From: Meghimatium bilineatum | Taxonomy: Eukaryota; Mollusca; Gastropoda; Stylommatophora; Philomycidae | Reading direction: 5' to 3' | Assembly: GCA_034231615.1 (NCBI GenBank) | Contig: CM067316.1 | Span: 32,676,009 to 32,740,008 of the forward strand | DNA: 64,000 nucleotides | In this document: positions 46,165 through 57,020 of the stretch, in pieces | Layout: each line of letters opens with the position of its first letter | Position numbering within the stretch: the stretch's first letter is position 1 | The notes under the pieces: generated by a model | Seen by the model: the letters and a program-made list of their open reading frames with translations, nothing else | Database searches by the model: none | Told to the model about the DNA's origin: nothing | Translations under genes and position numbers: made by a program

Positions 46165-46950
46165 TGCCCACAATGATGTCAAAATTCCCTGCAGTTGATG
46201 CCCACAATGATGTCAAAGTTCCCTGCAGTTGATGCACACAATGATGTCAAAGTTCCCTGCAGTTGATGCACACAATGATTTCAAAGTTCCCTGCAGTTGA
46301 TGCACACAATGATTTCAAAGTTCCCTGCAGTTGATGCACACAATGATTTCAAAGTTTCCTGCAGTTGATGCACACAATGATGTCAAAGTTCCCTGCAGTT
46401 GATGCACACAATGATGTCAAAGTTCCCTGCAGTTGATGCACACAATGATGTCAAAGTTCCCTGCAGTTGATGCCCACAATGATGTCAAAGTTCCCTGCAG
46501 TTGATGCACACAACAATGTCAATGTTCCCCGCAGTTGATGCACACAATGATTTCAAAGTTCCCTGCAGTTGATGCACACAATGATTTCAAAGTTCCCTGC
46601 AGTTGATGCACACAATGATTTCAAAGTTCCCTGCAGTTGATGCACACAATGATGTCAAAGTTCCCTGCAGTTGATGCACACAATGATGTCAAAGTTCCCT
46701 GCAGTTGATGCACACAATGATGTCAATGTTCCCCGCAGTTGATGCACACAATGATTTCAAAGTTCCCTGCAGTTGATGCACACAATGATTTCAAAGTTCC
46801 CTGCAGTTGATGCACACAATGATTTCAACGTTGCCTGCAGTTGATGCACACAATGATGTCAAAGTTCCCTGCAGTTGATGCACACAATGATGTCAAAGTT
46901 CCCTGCAGTTGATGCACACAATGATGTCAATGTTCCCCGCAGTTGATGCA
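46165..46950. repeat. 34-bp satellite, ~23 copies, PstI site in each unit
   Basis: Unit gatgcacacaatgatgtcaa then agttccctgcagtt. Variants (gatttcaaag; gatgcccac; caatgttccccgcag) recur in the same order, so a block of roughly nine monomers appears to have been duplicated. The ctgcag hexamer is in almost every unit except the ccgcag form. Confidence 0.95.
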
Positions 46951-47915
46951 CCAATGTTGATTTTGTGAAGCCAGTGGGATATATCTGTTGGAATAGTTCC
47001 TAATGAATGTGCGCCTGTGGTGAAGTGAGTAAGTGATGTCTTAAGAGCAATTTTAAAGTGGGTATTCTATTCTCTAGGTCTTTCGGGCAGCCATCTGGAA
47101 TTCTCCATATAACAATTTTTTCATATACTTAATCTATCAAGTGCCACTATTTGGAGAGTGGATGCATCCACGATGTCGTCATGCGTGTAGGCTTTCAAAA
47201 GACTGAGTTAGTAAGATGATTAGTGAAGCATAGTTATCCATTGTTATTGAAATATCGTGTTTCCCTAGGACACCATTCCAAGACTGATGACCATTTCCAA
47301 CTTTTGCTTTGAAATCAACCCAAAAATAATCCCGGATTTTTATCGTATTATTGACGTAGTTGAGAATATTGCGTCAAGTTTTACATAAAATGTGTCTTTT
47401 TCCTCACCAAAATTAGTCATTGTCAGAGTTGTGGTACTATTTTGATTTAAAAATGTCTTTTGCCCATTTGTATATGTAATGTCATGAGACGGTTGCTTAG
47501 TCCCGGGGGGGGGGGGGGGAAGACTGAAGGTTTGGGAGCCTGTGTACAAGATCTGCTCTAATCGGAAATCTAACTCTTAGTTCCCGTCGCTCTGAACTTT
47601 TTCGCCCACTCCAAAAAAATGTGTATCCTCCTCCTCTTTCTGTTAGCGGGGCTTCATCCGGTAATATCGTTTCAATCAGTGCTACACTGTCAAGTGTATC
47701 ATCTATCTGGCAATTAGTTTGCAGCTAGCGCTGTTCTTATTTCTGCTCTGTTTACATATGTTATATCTGTGAGTGTGAGGAGATTTAACATTCCCACTAA
47801 TAGAGGTTTCGAAATCTTCTTGTTAAACTTCAATGGGTGAATATCCGTCAACTGCTGTGTGCTGGACGTGTCAAGAGGGACAGACTATGTTTATGACACA
47901 TTTTCTAGCCCCTTC
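46951..47915. other. Unassigned, with a G13 tract
   Basis: A G-run near 47507-47519 could cause assembly or sequencing error. The open frame at 47340-47549 (-) has no motif. Confidence 0.35.
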
Positions 47916-47919
47916 CCCA

Positions 47920-48112
47920 CCAGAGGGCTGCTCAGTCGACCAGAGGACTGCTCAGTTGACAAGATGGCTGCTCATTTTACCAGAGGGCTTCTCAGTTGAC
48001 TAGAGGGCTGCTCAGTTGACCATATGGCTGCTCAGTTAACTAGATGGCTGCTCAATCGACCAGAGGGCTGCTCAGTCGACCTGAGAGCTGCTCAGTCGAC
48101 CAGGGGACTGCT
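47920..48112. repeat. 20-bp minisatellite, ~9.5 copies
   Basis: Unit gaccagagggctgctcagtt with frequent single changes. The encoded repeats in the short open frame starting at 48024 are artefacts. Confidence 0.9.
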
Positions 48113-48805
48113 CAGTTTAAATAGGGCGTCTGAATCCGGTTTCTGCCTTGAATTTAAACACGAAACGGCTCTTTGCCCTGATCCTTTGCCAGGTATGAAA
48201 GGTTGTGACTGGAAACTGCGTATTCCACACATTTATTTATTTCCCCCCATTCCCCATAGCTACAGAACGTATTGTGTCAGTTATAAAAAGAAAGTTGGTG
48301 ATGATGTATAATGATAGTTGAGTTATGCTGAAATTTGCGGTAAAAGTAGGAAAGAGTTGTAACAATCGTCGACCACCTGATCCAACAGAGTTTCAGTGAC
48401 AAGATAAATCACGATGTGTGTATATGCACTAGGATACAGGGGATGACCATAGTGTTCTACATGTCTCAGAAAGCTTATTACATACCAAAACTCCTCTGTT
48501 GGCAAGTGCTTTCGTGCTTGTTCAATACCAGATGTGTCATCCGCGATGTCGTTTTACATGATTGGGCAGACATGCCCTGTGATTACCTCCAGGCTAAAGC
48601 TCTTTGGTTATTCTCACCTGGTTTGGGCTATGTCAAAGCCGTTACTGGGGTGCCACCACTACCTCGTTCTGTCAACTTCTGGGAGTCACGTGTGAGAGCT
48701 GAGTGCCCAAGGTGAGCACCAAACACATGAAAACTACTCCAAAGCTGTATGATATGCTCAACTTCAGAGGTAATATCGCTCTCTGACACCTGATATAACC
48801 CTACC
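48113..48805. other. Sequence downstream of the 5S-like unit; possible SINE body
   Basis: On the minus strand this follows the 5S-like unit. It holds an open frame at 48628-48843 (-) and one at 48416-48715 (+), neither with a known motif. It could be the body of a 5S-headed SINE, but no second copy is present in the window to define one. Confidence 0.35.
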
Positions 48806-48810
48806 AAAAT

Positions 48811-48924
48811 ATCTACAAATCGTGCTCCAAAGTTGTCACCCATTTAAGTACTAACCCGACCCGACGTTGCTTGACTATGGTGATCGGATGAGAACCAGCT
48901 TTTCTGTGTGGTATGGTTATAATC
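48811..48924 (-). pseudogene. 5S rRNA-like unit (pseudogene or 5S-derived SINE head)
   Basis: The minus strand reads ATTATAACCATACCACACAG, then GGTTCTCATCCGATCACC, then CAAGCAACGTCGGGTCGGGT and TAGTACTTAAATGGGTGAC, ending near TTTGTAGAT. Aligned from memory to animal 5S rRNA it covers nearly the whole 120-nt molecule, strongest over about 48836-48915, weaker in the last 30 nt. The internal promoter A box (AAGCAACGTCGGG) is well kept and the C box (AAATGGGTGACA for GGATGGGTGACC) is altered. A TTTT follows at about 48807-48810, the usual Pol III stop. The changes at conserved stems argue against a working 5S gene. Confidence 0.8.
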
Positions 48925-49770
48925 TTTGCTACTTGATGAGCAAGCACTGCAAATATATAATTTTGGTTGGTGAAATTATCTACAAACTTCGACATACCTG
49001 ATAAAAAAATTATAAGTTCTGCTGTTAAAGGTCAGTAAAATGGCGTCAGATGTTTCTAAATAAATTATTTCATTGATAGTGAAATAGCATAATCAAACAA
49101 CAGTAGCAATAAATGGATACATTAACCTAAAGTTCATGGCTTTTAATGAAGAAAATCATTGTTATATTTCTATATCAATTAACCGTCCGTTCCAAATCAC
49201 TCTTCGACATAGATTGCTGTTTTTGCATGCTGGTTTATTCCATTTGTGTCTCATTTAGATCAACTGTACAGATCATGACGCAATACCAATCATTGTTTAT
49301 GAAAACCCAATAGTTACATCAAAATAAAATTGATTTCTATTCTGCTTAAAAATATGAATACCAACACGTTCATGGTGTGCTAATTCTGTTCGTCCAACAT
49401 GGCGCTGTTAAATGTTTGAGAATGAAGGCTTCAACGTGTTCGTGTTTGTCCACTCGCCTACACTTGCTCATTACCGTCGATAAAATCTCAAAGCTTTCTA
49501 GAAAGAAAAGATAAACCTCGGCAGGTAAATATAGCATCTTGTAGACATACCAGAATCGATTTATTTCACAGAAATTGAGCCATCTTACTGTATACCTTCG
49601 TGCGGCGCACGGTCGATGTAGTCTGCGCAAAACTGCGCCAGTGTTAATTAACAGAAAATGGTTGTCGCCGCGTTATTATTTTGTTTGAGACTGGATTGGA
49701 AAAGGATCAATCAGCATCCCGCCACCTCTAAGATGCGCCAGCATTTTTCCATCATTATTTCACAAATTTT
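48925..49770. other. Unassigned, includes one arm of a 44-bp dispersed repeat
   Basis: 49339-49382 (tgaataccaacacgttcatg region) recurs at 51817-51860 with two mismatches. The open frame at 49370-49630 (-) is unrecognised. Confidence 0.4.
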
Positions 49771-49771
49771 C

Positions 49772-49943
49772 AGCGTAAATTAAGTTTGAATATTAGTAAG
49801 ACACGAACATTGCTACTAAAACTTTGCCAGCATAAATTAAGTTTGAATATTAGTAAGACACGAACATTGCTACTAAAACTTTGCCAGCATAAATTAAGTT
49901 TGAATATTAGTAAGACACGAACATTGCTACTAAAACTTTGCCA
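49772..49943. repeat. 57-bp tandem triplication
   Basis: Three copies of ataaattaagtttgaatatt then agtaagacacgaacattgct and actaaaactttgccag, identical except one base in the first. Frames remain open because 57 is divisible by three. Confidence 0.95.
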
Positions 49944-49979
49944 GAATAAAGGTATTCTACTTTCGTCCGCTTGAGACGT

Positions 49980-51560
49980 GCTTATATATAAAGTTTTGTC
50001 TCGTCTATAACACCTGATCTCGTGATTGTTTTGTGTGACCCGTATAGGGAGGGGTCCGTAGATATTTCTTTCCACTTATTTTTCTTTGGGCCAACGTATT
50101 TGTATCAGAATTTCCTATTCCGGTAATTCCTGAAGAATATGCTCTTCTGTCGGAAGTTCCCGTCCACATGTACATACGGCCATGGTGTCAATCTTCTGTA
50201 TATACATGTGGCCTCGGAGTCTGTTGTATCCTGTTCTGAGGCGCAGAATGACACCTTGTTCTGATCTGTTCTGAGGCGCAGAATGACACCTTGTTCTGAT
50301 CTGTTCTGATGAGGCGCAGAATGACACCTTGTTCTGATCTGTTCATAATTTGATAGTCGTCTTGTGTTTAGAGTCTGCTTTCTAAATGCCTTGATTATCT
50401 CTTTTTTTTTGATGGTACATTATTGGCACATCTGGTTGATCATCAGCAGCTTCATCCTTGGCCAGACGATCTGCTTTCTCATATTCAAATATTTCACAGT
50501 GCGATGGTATTCACCGCATAGCTACTTTACTTATGGCTTTGTTCGATCAGTAGTATTTGCAGATCTAATAGTTTTCTGTCAGGAATACTACAAACTGTGA
50601 ACCAACATTGACGCTTAACAGATTTTCGTTTTTCACAATGATTTATATATATTCTTTCTCCTCCATTCGTACAGCATTCTCTGCTGATCCATCTGTATAT
50701 ACTCTGATCCATATTTCATGTGGATATTCGTCATCCAGAAGATTGAGAGTAACTGTCTTACAATATACACTATCCTGTTCATTCTCACTGACAATTTCTG
50801 TCAACTCAATCTGGATATGAACAGATATCCACTATCTTCTTTCCAAGGGGTTCGTTCTGGTACAGACCGTAAGGGAGGGGATTTTTCAAGTTCAAATTCA
50901 AGGAAGTATGATATTTTTCTACGGAATCGGTTGTTCTAATGGATATTGTTTTTATAATTATTTTCAGTAGCCCCATTGCTAATTTTTAAAATATGCCTTC
51001 CATTGGATGACTTAGCATAAAGTGTAACTTTTATGCATGTATTAGTACCGTTGTGTCTCTGCGTTCATTTATTGTTTGTATATTCACCATTTTCTTCATA
51101 TCAACTGTGGGTGTTGATTTCATTGCCCTCGTGATGATCATAGGTGCCTGGTTGTGTACCTTATCGAGCTCATGTAATGCAGTAATTGATGCTGAACATC
51201 AATGTAGTTGACCAATATTCCAGGTGTAGTCGTTTGCCCTGCTGGTAAACATCACTGTTTTCCGATTTACTTCCCATGTGGTTTGCATTTACATTTGCTC
51301 AGGACGGCTATCATTCTCTTGGCCTTTGTTGTTGCTATGTTGGTGTGTTCCTTCCATATAAGACTACTGTCAAATATGACCCCGAGATATGTCGGTTGTT
51401 TGTCTTTCTTCATGAGCTCTACATTTATCTTGATGTCAACAGCTTGTTGTTTTAGTGAAAGGGTAAAATGAGTAGTGCTGCTCTCATATATGCTGATGTT
51501 TACACACCATCTGTTTGAGCATGTGGTTAAGGCATCACTAGCTGTATCAGTTTGTTAGCC
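49980..51560 (-). mobile_element. RNase H-bearing LINE: RT end through C-terminus
   Basis: The minus strand, in order: NRWCVNISIYESSTTHFTLS near 51455-51520; KQQAVDIKINVELMKKDKQP then TYLGVIFDSSLIWKEHTNIA; TTKAKRMIAVLSKCK; RNase H opening YTDGSAENAVRMEERIYI near 50640-50700; IPDRKTIRSANTTDRTKP-like sequence near 50530-50590; and the tail EQGVILRLRTGYNRLRGHMY with CTCGRELPTEEHILQELPE near 50115-50180. Block order matches one LINE polyprotein from post-catalytic RT to its end, with several frame breaks. The segment between GVILRLR and the RNase H has been expanded by a private tandem repeat (50228-50345). Confidence 0.87.
50228..50345. repeat. 35-38-bp tandem triplication inside the LINE tail
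   Basis: Unit tgttctgaggcgcagaatga then caccttgttctgatc, three copies, one with a gat insertion. On the minus strand each copy re-encodes part of the LINE segment that reads SEQGVILRLR. Confidence 0.9.
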
Positions 51561-51850
51561 AACAGTCGTATGTTCTTCCGTGCACCATATTCATCAAGTC
51601 ATCAGCATACATTGCCACTTTTGTATCATGTGAAAACAGATACCACAGCAAGCAGTTCATTGATGAAGACTAGATCGCGAGTTCACGATCAAGTGTTCTT
51701 CTACCGAACAGACAAATAAAATAATCGAAAGTGTTACTGAAGACATAACATTGTTTGAAATAGTAAACTCTGTGTGTGTGACTGCAACCACCTCGCCATC
51801 GATCCTTTGCATGATTATTCTGCTTTAAAATATGAATACCAACACGTTTA
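51561..51850. other. Unassigned, includes second arm of the 44-bp dispersed repeat
   Basis: 51817-51860 matches 49339-49382. Nothing else recognised. Confidence 0.4.
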
Positions 51851-52035
51851 TGGTGTGCTATCATAAACAATACACGGATTTCCTAAATGATGCATGATTA
51901 TATAACAATATACGGATTTCCTAAATGGTGCATGATTATATAACAATACACGGATTTCATAAATGATGCATGATTATAAAACAATACAATTTAGGATTTA
52001 GGAATTTTCTTAAATGGTGCATGATTCAACAAAGA
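51850..52035. repeat. ~40-bp minisatellite, ~4 copies
   Basis: Unit acaatacacggatttcctaa then atgatgcatgattatata. The last copy is diverged. Confidence 0.85.
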
Positions 52036-52690
52036 TCCATGATTCTCTAATGTAGCCGTTCGTAAAATTTTTTGTCACAGTAAACTTAAATATTTTTCTG
52101 CTCCGACTCTCACAATATTTATCCATGTATCTCTTTATTGTAAATGTAAAGGCGAATAAAATGTCTCCACGTTTTCGCTGGCCCCATGAGAGGACCCTCT
52201 TTAAGAACCTCTGTTGAAGAGTGTGATAGAGTTTCCATATTTCAATATCATTATCATGTTGTACGTTACGTTTCGCATTTACTAAATGCATTTTTGTTAA
52301 GACGTTTCTTTGTCAAGCTAAGTCCGGGCTGAGGAGAGAGTGCTCTGCTAAACTGTTCTGATATACATCGATTGCTTCAGTGTAAAATTCAACAACAGTC
52401 AGCAGGTTCTAATTATTTGCACATTTCGCAACTTGCAACATTTTATCTGCATTAAACACTGCACGGTATAGACTTTTCTACTGTCTCATTATTTGCCACA
52501 GTTTGACACATTCAACAGGACTAGTACTTGTAGTTGACAAGTTTATTATAGCCACTTTGTGCGGAGACGGCATTTGATTCCTTGACTGTATATTACACAT
52601 GTCTGACATAATCATACAGGCGGTTCTTGTTAGTTTCTGCCTAACATGGCTTTCAGAGAGATCATAATTGGAGGCACTAGGTAATCAATA
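52036..52690. other. Unassigned
   Basis: The open frame at 52010-52291 (-) has no motif I know. No exon supported. Confidence 0.35.
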
Positions 52691-53090
52691 ATCTACCAGG
52701 TTTGCAGAGATGGCGAGAATCGTTACTATGTAACGTGGCTGATGGAGTGAGAGAATTGTTACTATGTAACACGGTGGCCGGAAGTAGAGAACTTGCTTCT
52801 TTGTAACACGGTGGCTTGAAGTAAAGAAATTGCTTCAAATGTAGCACAGTGGTTTGAAGTAGAGAAATTGCTTCTATGTAGCACAGTGGTTTGAAGTAGA
52901 TAAATTGCTTCAAATGTAGCACAGTGGTTTGAAGTAGAGACATTGCTTCAAATGTAGCACAGTGGTTTGAAGTAGAGAACTTGCTTCTTTGTAACACGGT
53001 GGCTTGAAGTAGAGAAATTGCTTCAAATGTAGCACAGTGGTTTGAAGTAGAGAACGTGCTTCTTAGTAAAACAGCTTGAAGTAGATAACT
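52690..53090. repeat. Satellite superfamily, block 1 (~38-40 bp)
   Basis: Unit gtggtttgaagtagagaaat then tgcttcaaatgtagcaca. First block of a related series that continues at 53221-53350, 53480-53591, 53914-54330 and 54425-55445. Confidence 0.88.
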
Positions 53091-53221
53091 ATATCAGCAT
53101 CCAGTGGCGTCTCAGAAACGAAGGTTGGCTACAACAGAATTCCCACATTTCCTGTCTCTTGTCTTGGTGGTGCACTCTGATAGATTAACTTACCTCGTGA
53201 TGTGACTCTCCCACTTGCTTC
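53091..53221 (-). mobile_element. LINE 3'-end fragment within the satellite
   Basis: Reverse complement matches 58920-59125: caccaccaagacaagagaca and ccaaccttcgtttctgagac. About 125 bp of 3' end only. Confidence 0.72.
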
Positions 53222-53354
53222 TAAGTAAAAAATAGCATGAAATCTAAAACTTGTCTCTATGTAACATATTGACTTGAAGTAGAGAAATTGTTTCTAAATA
53301 AAACATTAAATTAAATAAAGAACTTACTTCTAAATCCAACATTAACTTAAGCAG
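53222..53354. repeat. Satellite superfamily, degraded block
   Basis: Copies of ttgaagtagagaaattgttt and related forms, strongly diverged. Confidence 0.7.
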
Positions 53355-53485
53355 ATAATTTCATCATCATTAAGTACCGTCTCCGCAACGAATGTTGGCT
53401 GCAAAAGACCTCCAAATTCCCATGTCTATTGTCTTGGTGGTGCACTCTGGTAGACTGTAACATATCCATCTTGTGATGTACTCTC
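53355..53485 (-). mobile_element. LINE 3'-end fragment, second copy
   Basis: Same 3' end as 53091-53221 (cgtctccgcaacgaatgttg on the plus strand, then gtcttggtggtgcactctgg). Flanked on both sides by satellite, in the same orientation and about 265 bp from the first copy. A duplication of LINE plus satellite is as likely as two insertions. Confidence 0.72.
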
Positions 53486-53591
53486 CGACATGAAGTAGAG
53501 AACTTGCTCCTATGTAACATGGTGGCTTGAAGTAGAGAATATGCATCTATGTTACAGAGTGGCTTGAAGTAGAGAAGTTAATTCTATATAG
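53486..53591. repeat. Satellite superfamily, short block
   Basis: Three copies of ggcttgaagtagagaa-type units directly left of the hAT MITE. Ends with the left TSD ctatatag (53584-53591). Confidence 0.8.
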
Positions 53592-53905
53592 CAGGGGTGG
53601 GCAAACTACGGCCCGCGGGCATAATGCGGCCCGCCATTGGATATTTTGTGCCCTCAAACACATTTTTAAATAAACGGACGATCGTCAAAAATGATTTTTT
53701 CCCCATTAATATTACACAGAAATCAATTGGAATTTTAATTCAACTTTCTTATATATTATATATACAATATTTTTTTCCCAATTTGACATCATTTATATAT
53801 ATATATATATATATATTGCCAAATATACATAATATTATATGCGGCCCTCTAATAGCTTTACAATTTTCAATGCGGCCCTCTGCAAAAAAAGTGGGCCCAC
53901 CCCTG
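53592..53905. mobile_element. hAT-family MITE, 314 bp, with 8-bp TSDs
   Basis: Left end caggggtgggcaaactacgg and right end gtgggcccacccctg form terminal inverted repeats. The 8-bp duplication ctatatag is perfect (53584-53591 and 53906-53913). The CAGGGGTGGGCAAAC end and 8-bp TSD are diagnostic of hAT elements found in many animals. The inside is AT-rich (a TA run near 53795-53815) with subterminal gcggccc repeats, and codes for nothing, so it was moved by a transposase encoded elsewhere. Good preservation suggests a recent insertion. Confidence 0.95.
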
Positions 53906-53913
53906 CTATATAG

Positions 53914-54330
53914 CATATTCTCTTGAAGTAGAGAACCTGCTTCTGTGTAACATAGTAACCTGCAGTAGAAAACTTTTTTGTACGTAACACAGTTGCTTGA
54001 ACTAGGGAACTTGCTTGTGTATTTGACGGGGGCTTGAACTAGATAACTTGCTTGTATATAAGACGGGGGCTTGAACTAGATAACTTTCTTGTATATAAGA
54101 CGGGGGCTTGAACTAGATAACTTGCTTGTATATAAGACGGGGGCTTGAACTAGATAACTTGCTTGTATATAAGACGGGGGCTTGAACTAGATAACTTGCT
54201 TGTATATAAGACGGGGGCTTGAACTAGATAACTTGCTTGTATATAAGACGGGGGCTTGAACTAGATAACTTCTGTGTAAAACATTCGCTTGAAGAAGAGA
54301 ACTTGCTTATTTGTAACACCGAAGTTTAAA
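53914..54330. repeat. Satellite superfamily, 37-bp form, ~7 near-identical copies
   Basis: Unit gggggcttgaactagataac then ttgcttgtatataagac at about 54025-54270, nearly identical, flanked by diverged copies. Confidence 0.92.
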
Positions 54331-54424
54331 TATTTTGCGTAGTTGTATCAATATTAGTATGTCAATGAAAAACGCATTTAGTGAAATAAGATAGAGAACT
54401 TTCCTCTATGTAACACATTTGCTT

Positions 54425-55445
54425 GAAATAGAGACATTACTTCTGTGTAACAAGCGCTTGTAGTAGAGTACTTGTTTGTATGTACCATGCGCTTGTAGTA
54501 GAGTGCTTGCTTGTATGTACCATGTGCTTGTAGTAAAGTACTTGTTTGTATGTACCATGCGCTTGTAGTAGAGTACTTGTTTGTATGTACCATGCGCTTG
54601 TAGTAGAGTACTTGCTTGTATGTACCATGCGCTTGTTGTAGAGTACTTGCTTGTATGTACCATGCGCTTGTAGTAGAGTGCTTGCTTGTATGTACCATGC
54701 GCTTGTAGTAGAGTGCTTGCTTGTATGTACGATGTGCTTGTAGTAGAGTACTTGCTTGTATGTACCATGCGCTTGTAGTAGAGTGCTTGCTTGTATGTAC
54801 GATGTGCTTGTATCAGAGTACTTGCTTGTATGTACCATACGCTTGTAATAAAGTACTTGCTTGTATGTACCATGCGCTTGTAATAAAGTACTTGCTTGTA
54901 TGTACCATGCGCTTGTAATAAAGTACTTGCTTGTATGTACCATGCGCTTGTAATAAAGTACTTGCTTGTATGTACCATGCGCTTGTAATAAAGTACTTGC
55001 TTGTATGTACCATGCGCTTGTAGTAGAGTGGCTTGCTTGTATGTACGATGTGCTTGTAGTAGAGTACTTGCTTGTATGTACCATGCGCTTGTAGTAGGAA
55101 CTTTGATTCTATGTAACGCCTTGCTTGTATGTACCATGCGCTTGTAGTAGAGTACTTGCTTGTATGTACCATGTGCTTGTAGTAGAGTACTTGCTTGTAT
55201 GTACAATGTGCTTGTAGTAGAGTACTTGCTTGTATGTACGATGTGCTTGTAGTAGAGTACTTGCTTGTATGTACCATGCGCTTGTAGTAGAGTACTTGCT
55301 TGCATGCGCTTGTAGTAGAGTACTTGCTTGCATGCGCTTGTAGTAGAGTACTTGCTTGTATGTACGATGTGCTTGTAGTAGAGTACTTGCTTGTATGTAC
55401 CATGCGCTTGTAGTAGGAACTTTGATTCTATGTAACGCCTTGCTT
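54425..55445. repeat. Satellite superfamily, 35-bp form, ~28 copies
   Basis: Unit atgcgcttgtagtagagtac then ttgcttgtatgtacc. Subtypes: aataaag versus agtagag, and cgatgtg versus ccatgcg. A marker unit (aactttgattctatgtaacg then cc) occurs at 55098-55120 and 55414-55440, i.e. a higher-order unit of about 315 bp. Minus-strand frames of up to 299 codons (GTYKQVLYYKRMVHTS repeats) are artefacts of a 35-bp unit whose three-unit period lacks stops. Confidence 0.95.
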
Positions 55446-55934
55446 GTAGTCACATATTAGAATAGTGGAAGTTCGAAATTCCCAAGAGTGGAGCTGGTCC
55501 AAAGGTACGTAGCCTCATTCTGAAGAGGAAGTTGTAGTCTGTTCACCTGAGACCTAGTTCAGATGACCTCAGTTTAAAGATAAAATATAAGACTCCAGTC
55601 AGCCATGACCAAGCTTCAGTATTTCTGTAGACGGTCACAAGTCAGCCACGGAATTAACAAGATCTAGGGATATAAATTGTCTGGGACACGTTCTATATAT
55701 GTACGAGAAATGCTTTGAAGGACGAATACTCTACATCAGAATTATATCGACGAACAGAAGAGAAGAGGGAAAGGTTGACAGATGCGTTAAACTATGGGTG
55801 GAATATTAGTCTTGATTGTTAACACCAGGAGGTGTCATTTCCAGAACATTTCTGAACCCAGCAAATAGCTACGAGTATGAGAAAGTCTTATGCGTGCACT
55901 TTATTGACATTCATTGCATATATGTGACAACATT
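55446..55934. other. Unassigned
   Basis: No gene or repeat recognised. Confidence 0.35.
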
Positions 55935-56110
55935 CAGATACAAAATCTTCTTCTTCAGCGTTTATTCTCAAATTCCTGCTGGATTTCTATTGCAGCAGGA
56001 CCATGATCCATTCTGGATTTCTAGCAAGATGTCTAAAGAATGGAAGGCGTTTTGTCGACGTTTGTTCGCCAATGGCCCGACACAGCCGTCTTCGGCGAGA
56101 GATACGAAAA
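55935..56110 (-). mobile_element. Dispersed repeat, GAA-tailed family, most complete copy
   Basis: Plus-strand end: gttcgccaatggcccgacac then agccgtcttcggcg; start: aatcttcttcttcagcgttt. On the minus strand this gives a body followed by a gaagaagaag tail. Matches 62400-62570 over its length and 16560-16670 partly. Confidence 0.7.
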
Positions 56111-56184
56111 ACGTCAGGATATATTTCGATCAGTGCTCAACACTGTTTTCTTGCTGTCTTCACATTCATGTTCACACATATCAT

Positions 56185-57020
56185 TCTAACTAGCACTTGA
56201 TATCTTCACATACATGTTCACATGTATCGCTCTAACACTTGTTGGCTTCACATACATGTTCACATGTATCGCTCTAACTAACAATTGCTGGCTTCACATA
56301 CATGTTCACATGTATCGCTCTAACACTTGCTATCTTCACATACATGTTCACATGTATCGCTCTAACACTTGCTGGCTTCACATACATGTTCACATGTATC
56401 GCTCTAACACTTGCTGGCTTCACATACATGTTCACATGTATCGCTCTAACTAGAACTTGCTGGCTTCACATACATGTTCACATGTATCGCTCTAACTAAC
56501 ACTTGCTATCTTCACATACATGTGTTCACATATATCATTCTAATTAGAACTTGCTGGCTTCACATACATGTGTTCACATATATCACTCTAACTAACACTT
56601 GCTATCTTCACATACATGTGTTCACAAATATCACTCTAACTAAAACTTCCTGGCTTCACATACATGTTCACATATATCACTCTAACTAACACTTGCAATC
56701 TTCACATACATGTTCACATATATCACTCTAACTAGAACTTGCTGGCTTCACATACATGTGTTCACATATATCACTCTAACTAACACTTGCTATCTTCACA
56801 TACATGTTCACATATATCACTCTAACACTTTCTATCTTCACATACATGTTCACATATATCACTCTAACACTTTCTATCTTCACATACATGTTCACAAATA
56901 TCACCCTAGCTAACACTTCCTGGCTTCACATACATGTGTTCACATATATCACTCTAACTAGAACTTGCTGGCTTCACATACATGTGTTCACATATATCAA
57001 TCTAACCAACACTTGCTATC
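56185..57020. repeat. ~46-bp minisatellite, ~18 copies
   Basis: Unit ttgctggcttcacatacatg then ttcacatgtatcgctctaac and taacac. Left copies read atgtatcgctc, right copies atatatcactc, with a gt insertion (catgtgttcac) spreading in the right half. Confidence 0.93.

Noticed and set aside
48811-48924. Functional 5S rRNA gene
   Set aside because: Too many changes at conserved positions, including the C box; a lone divergent unit is more likely a pseudogene or SINE head.
54406-55305. 299-codon minus-strand frame with GTYKQVLYYKRMVHTS repeats
   Set aside because: It lies wholly inside a 35-bp tandem array; three frames over the same array are open for the same reason, so there is no evidence of coding.
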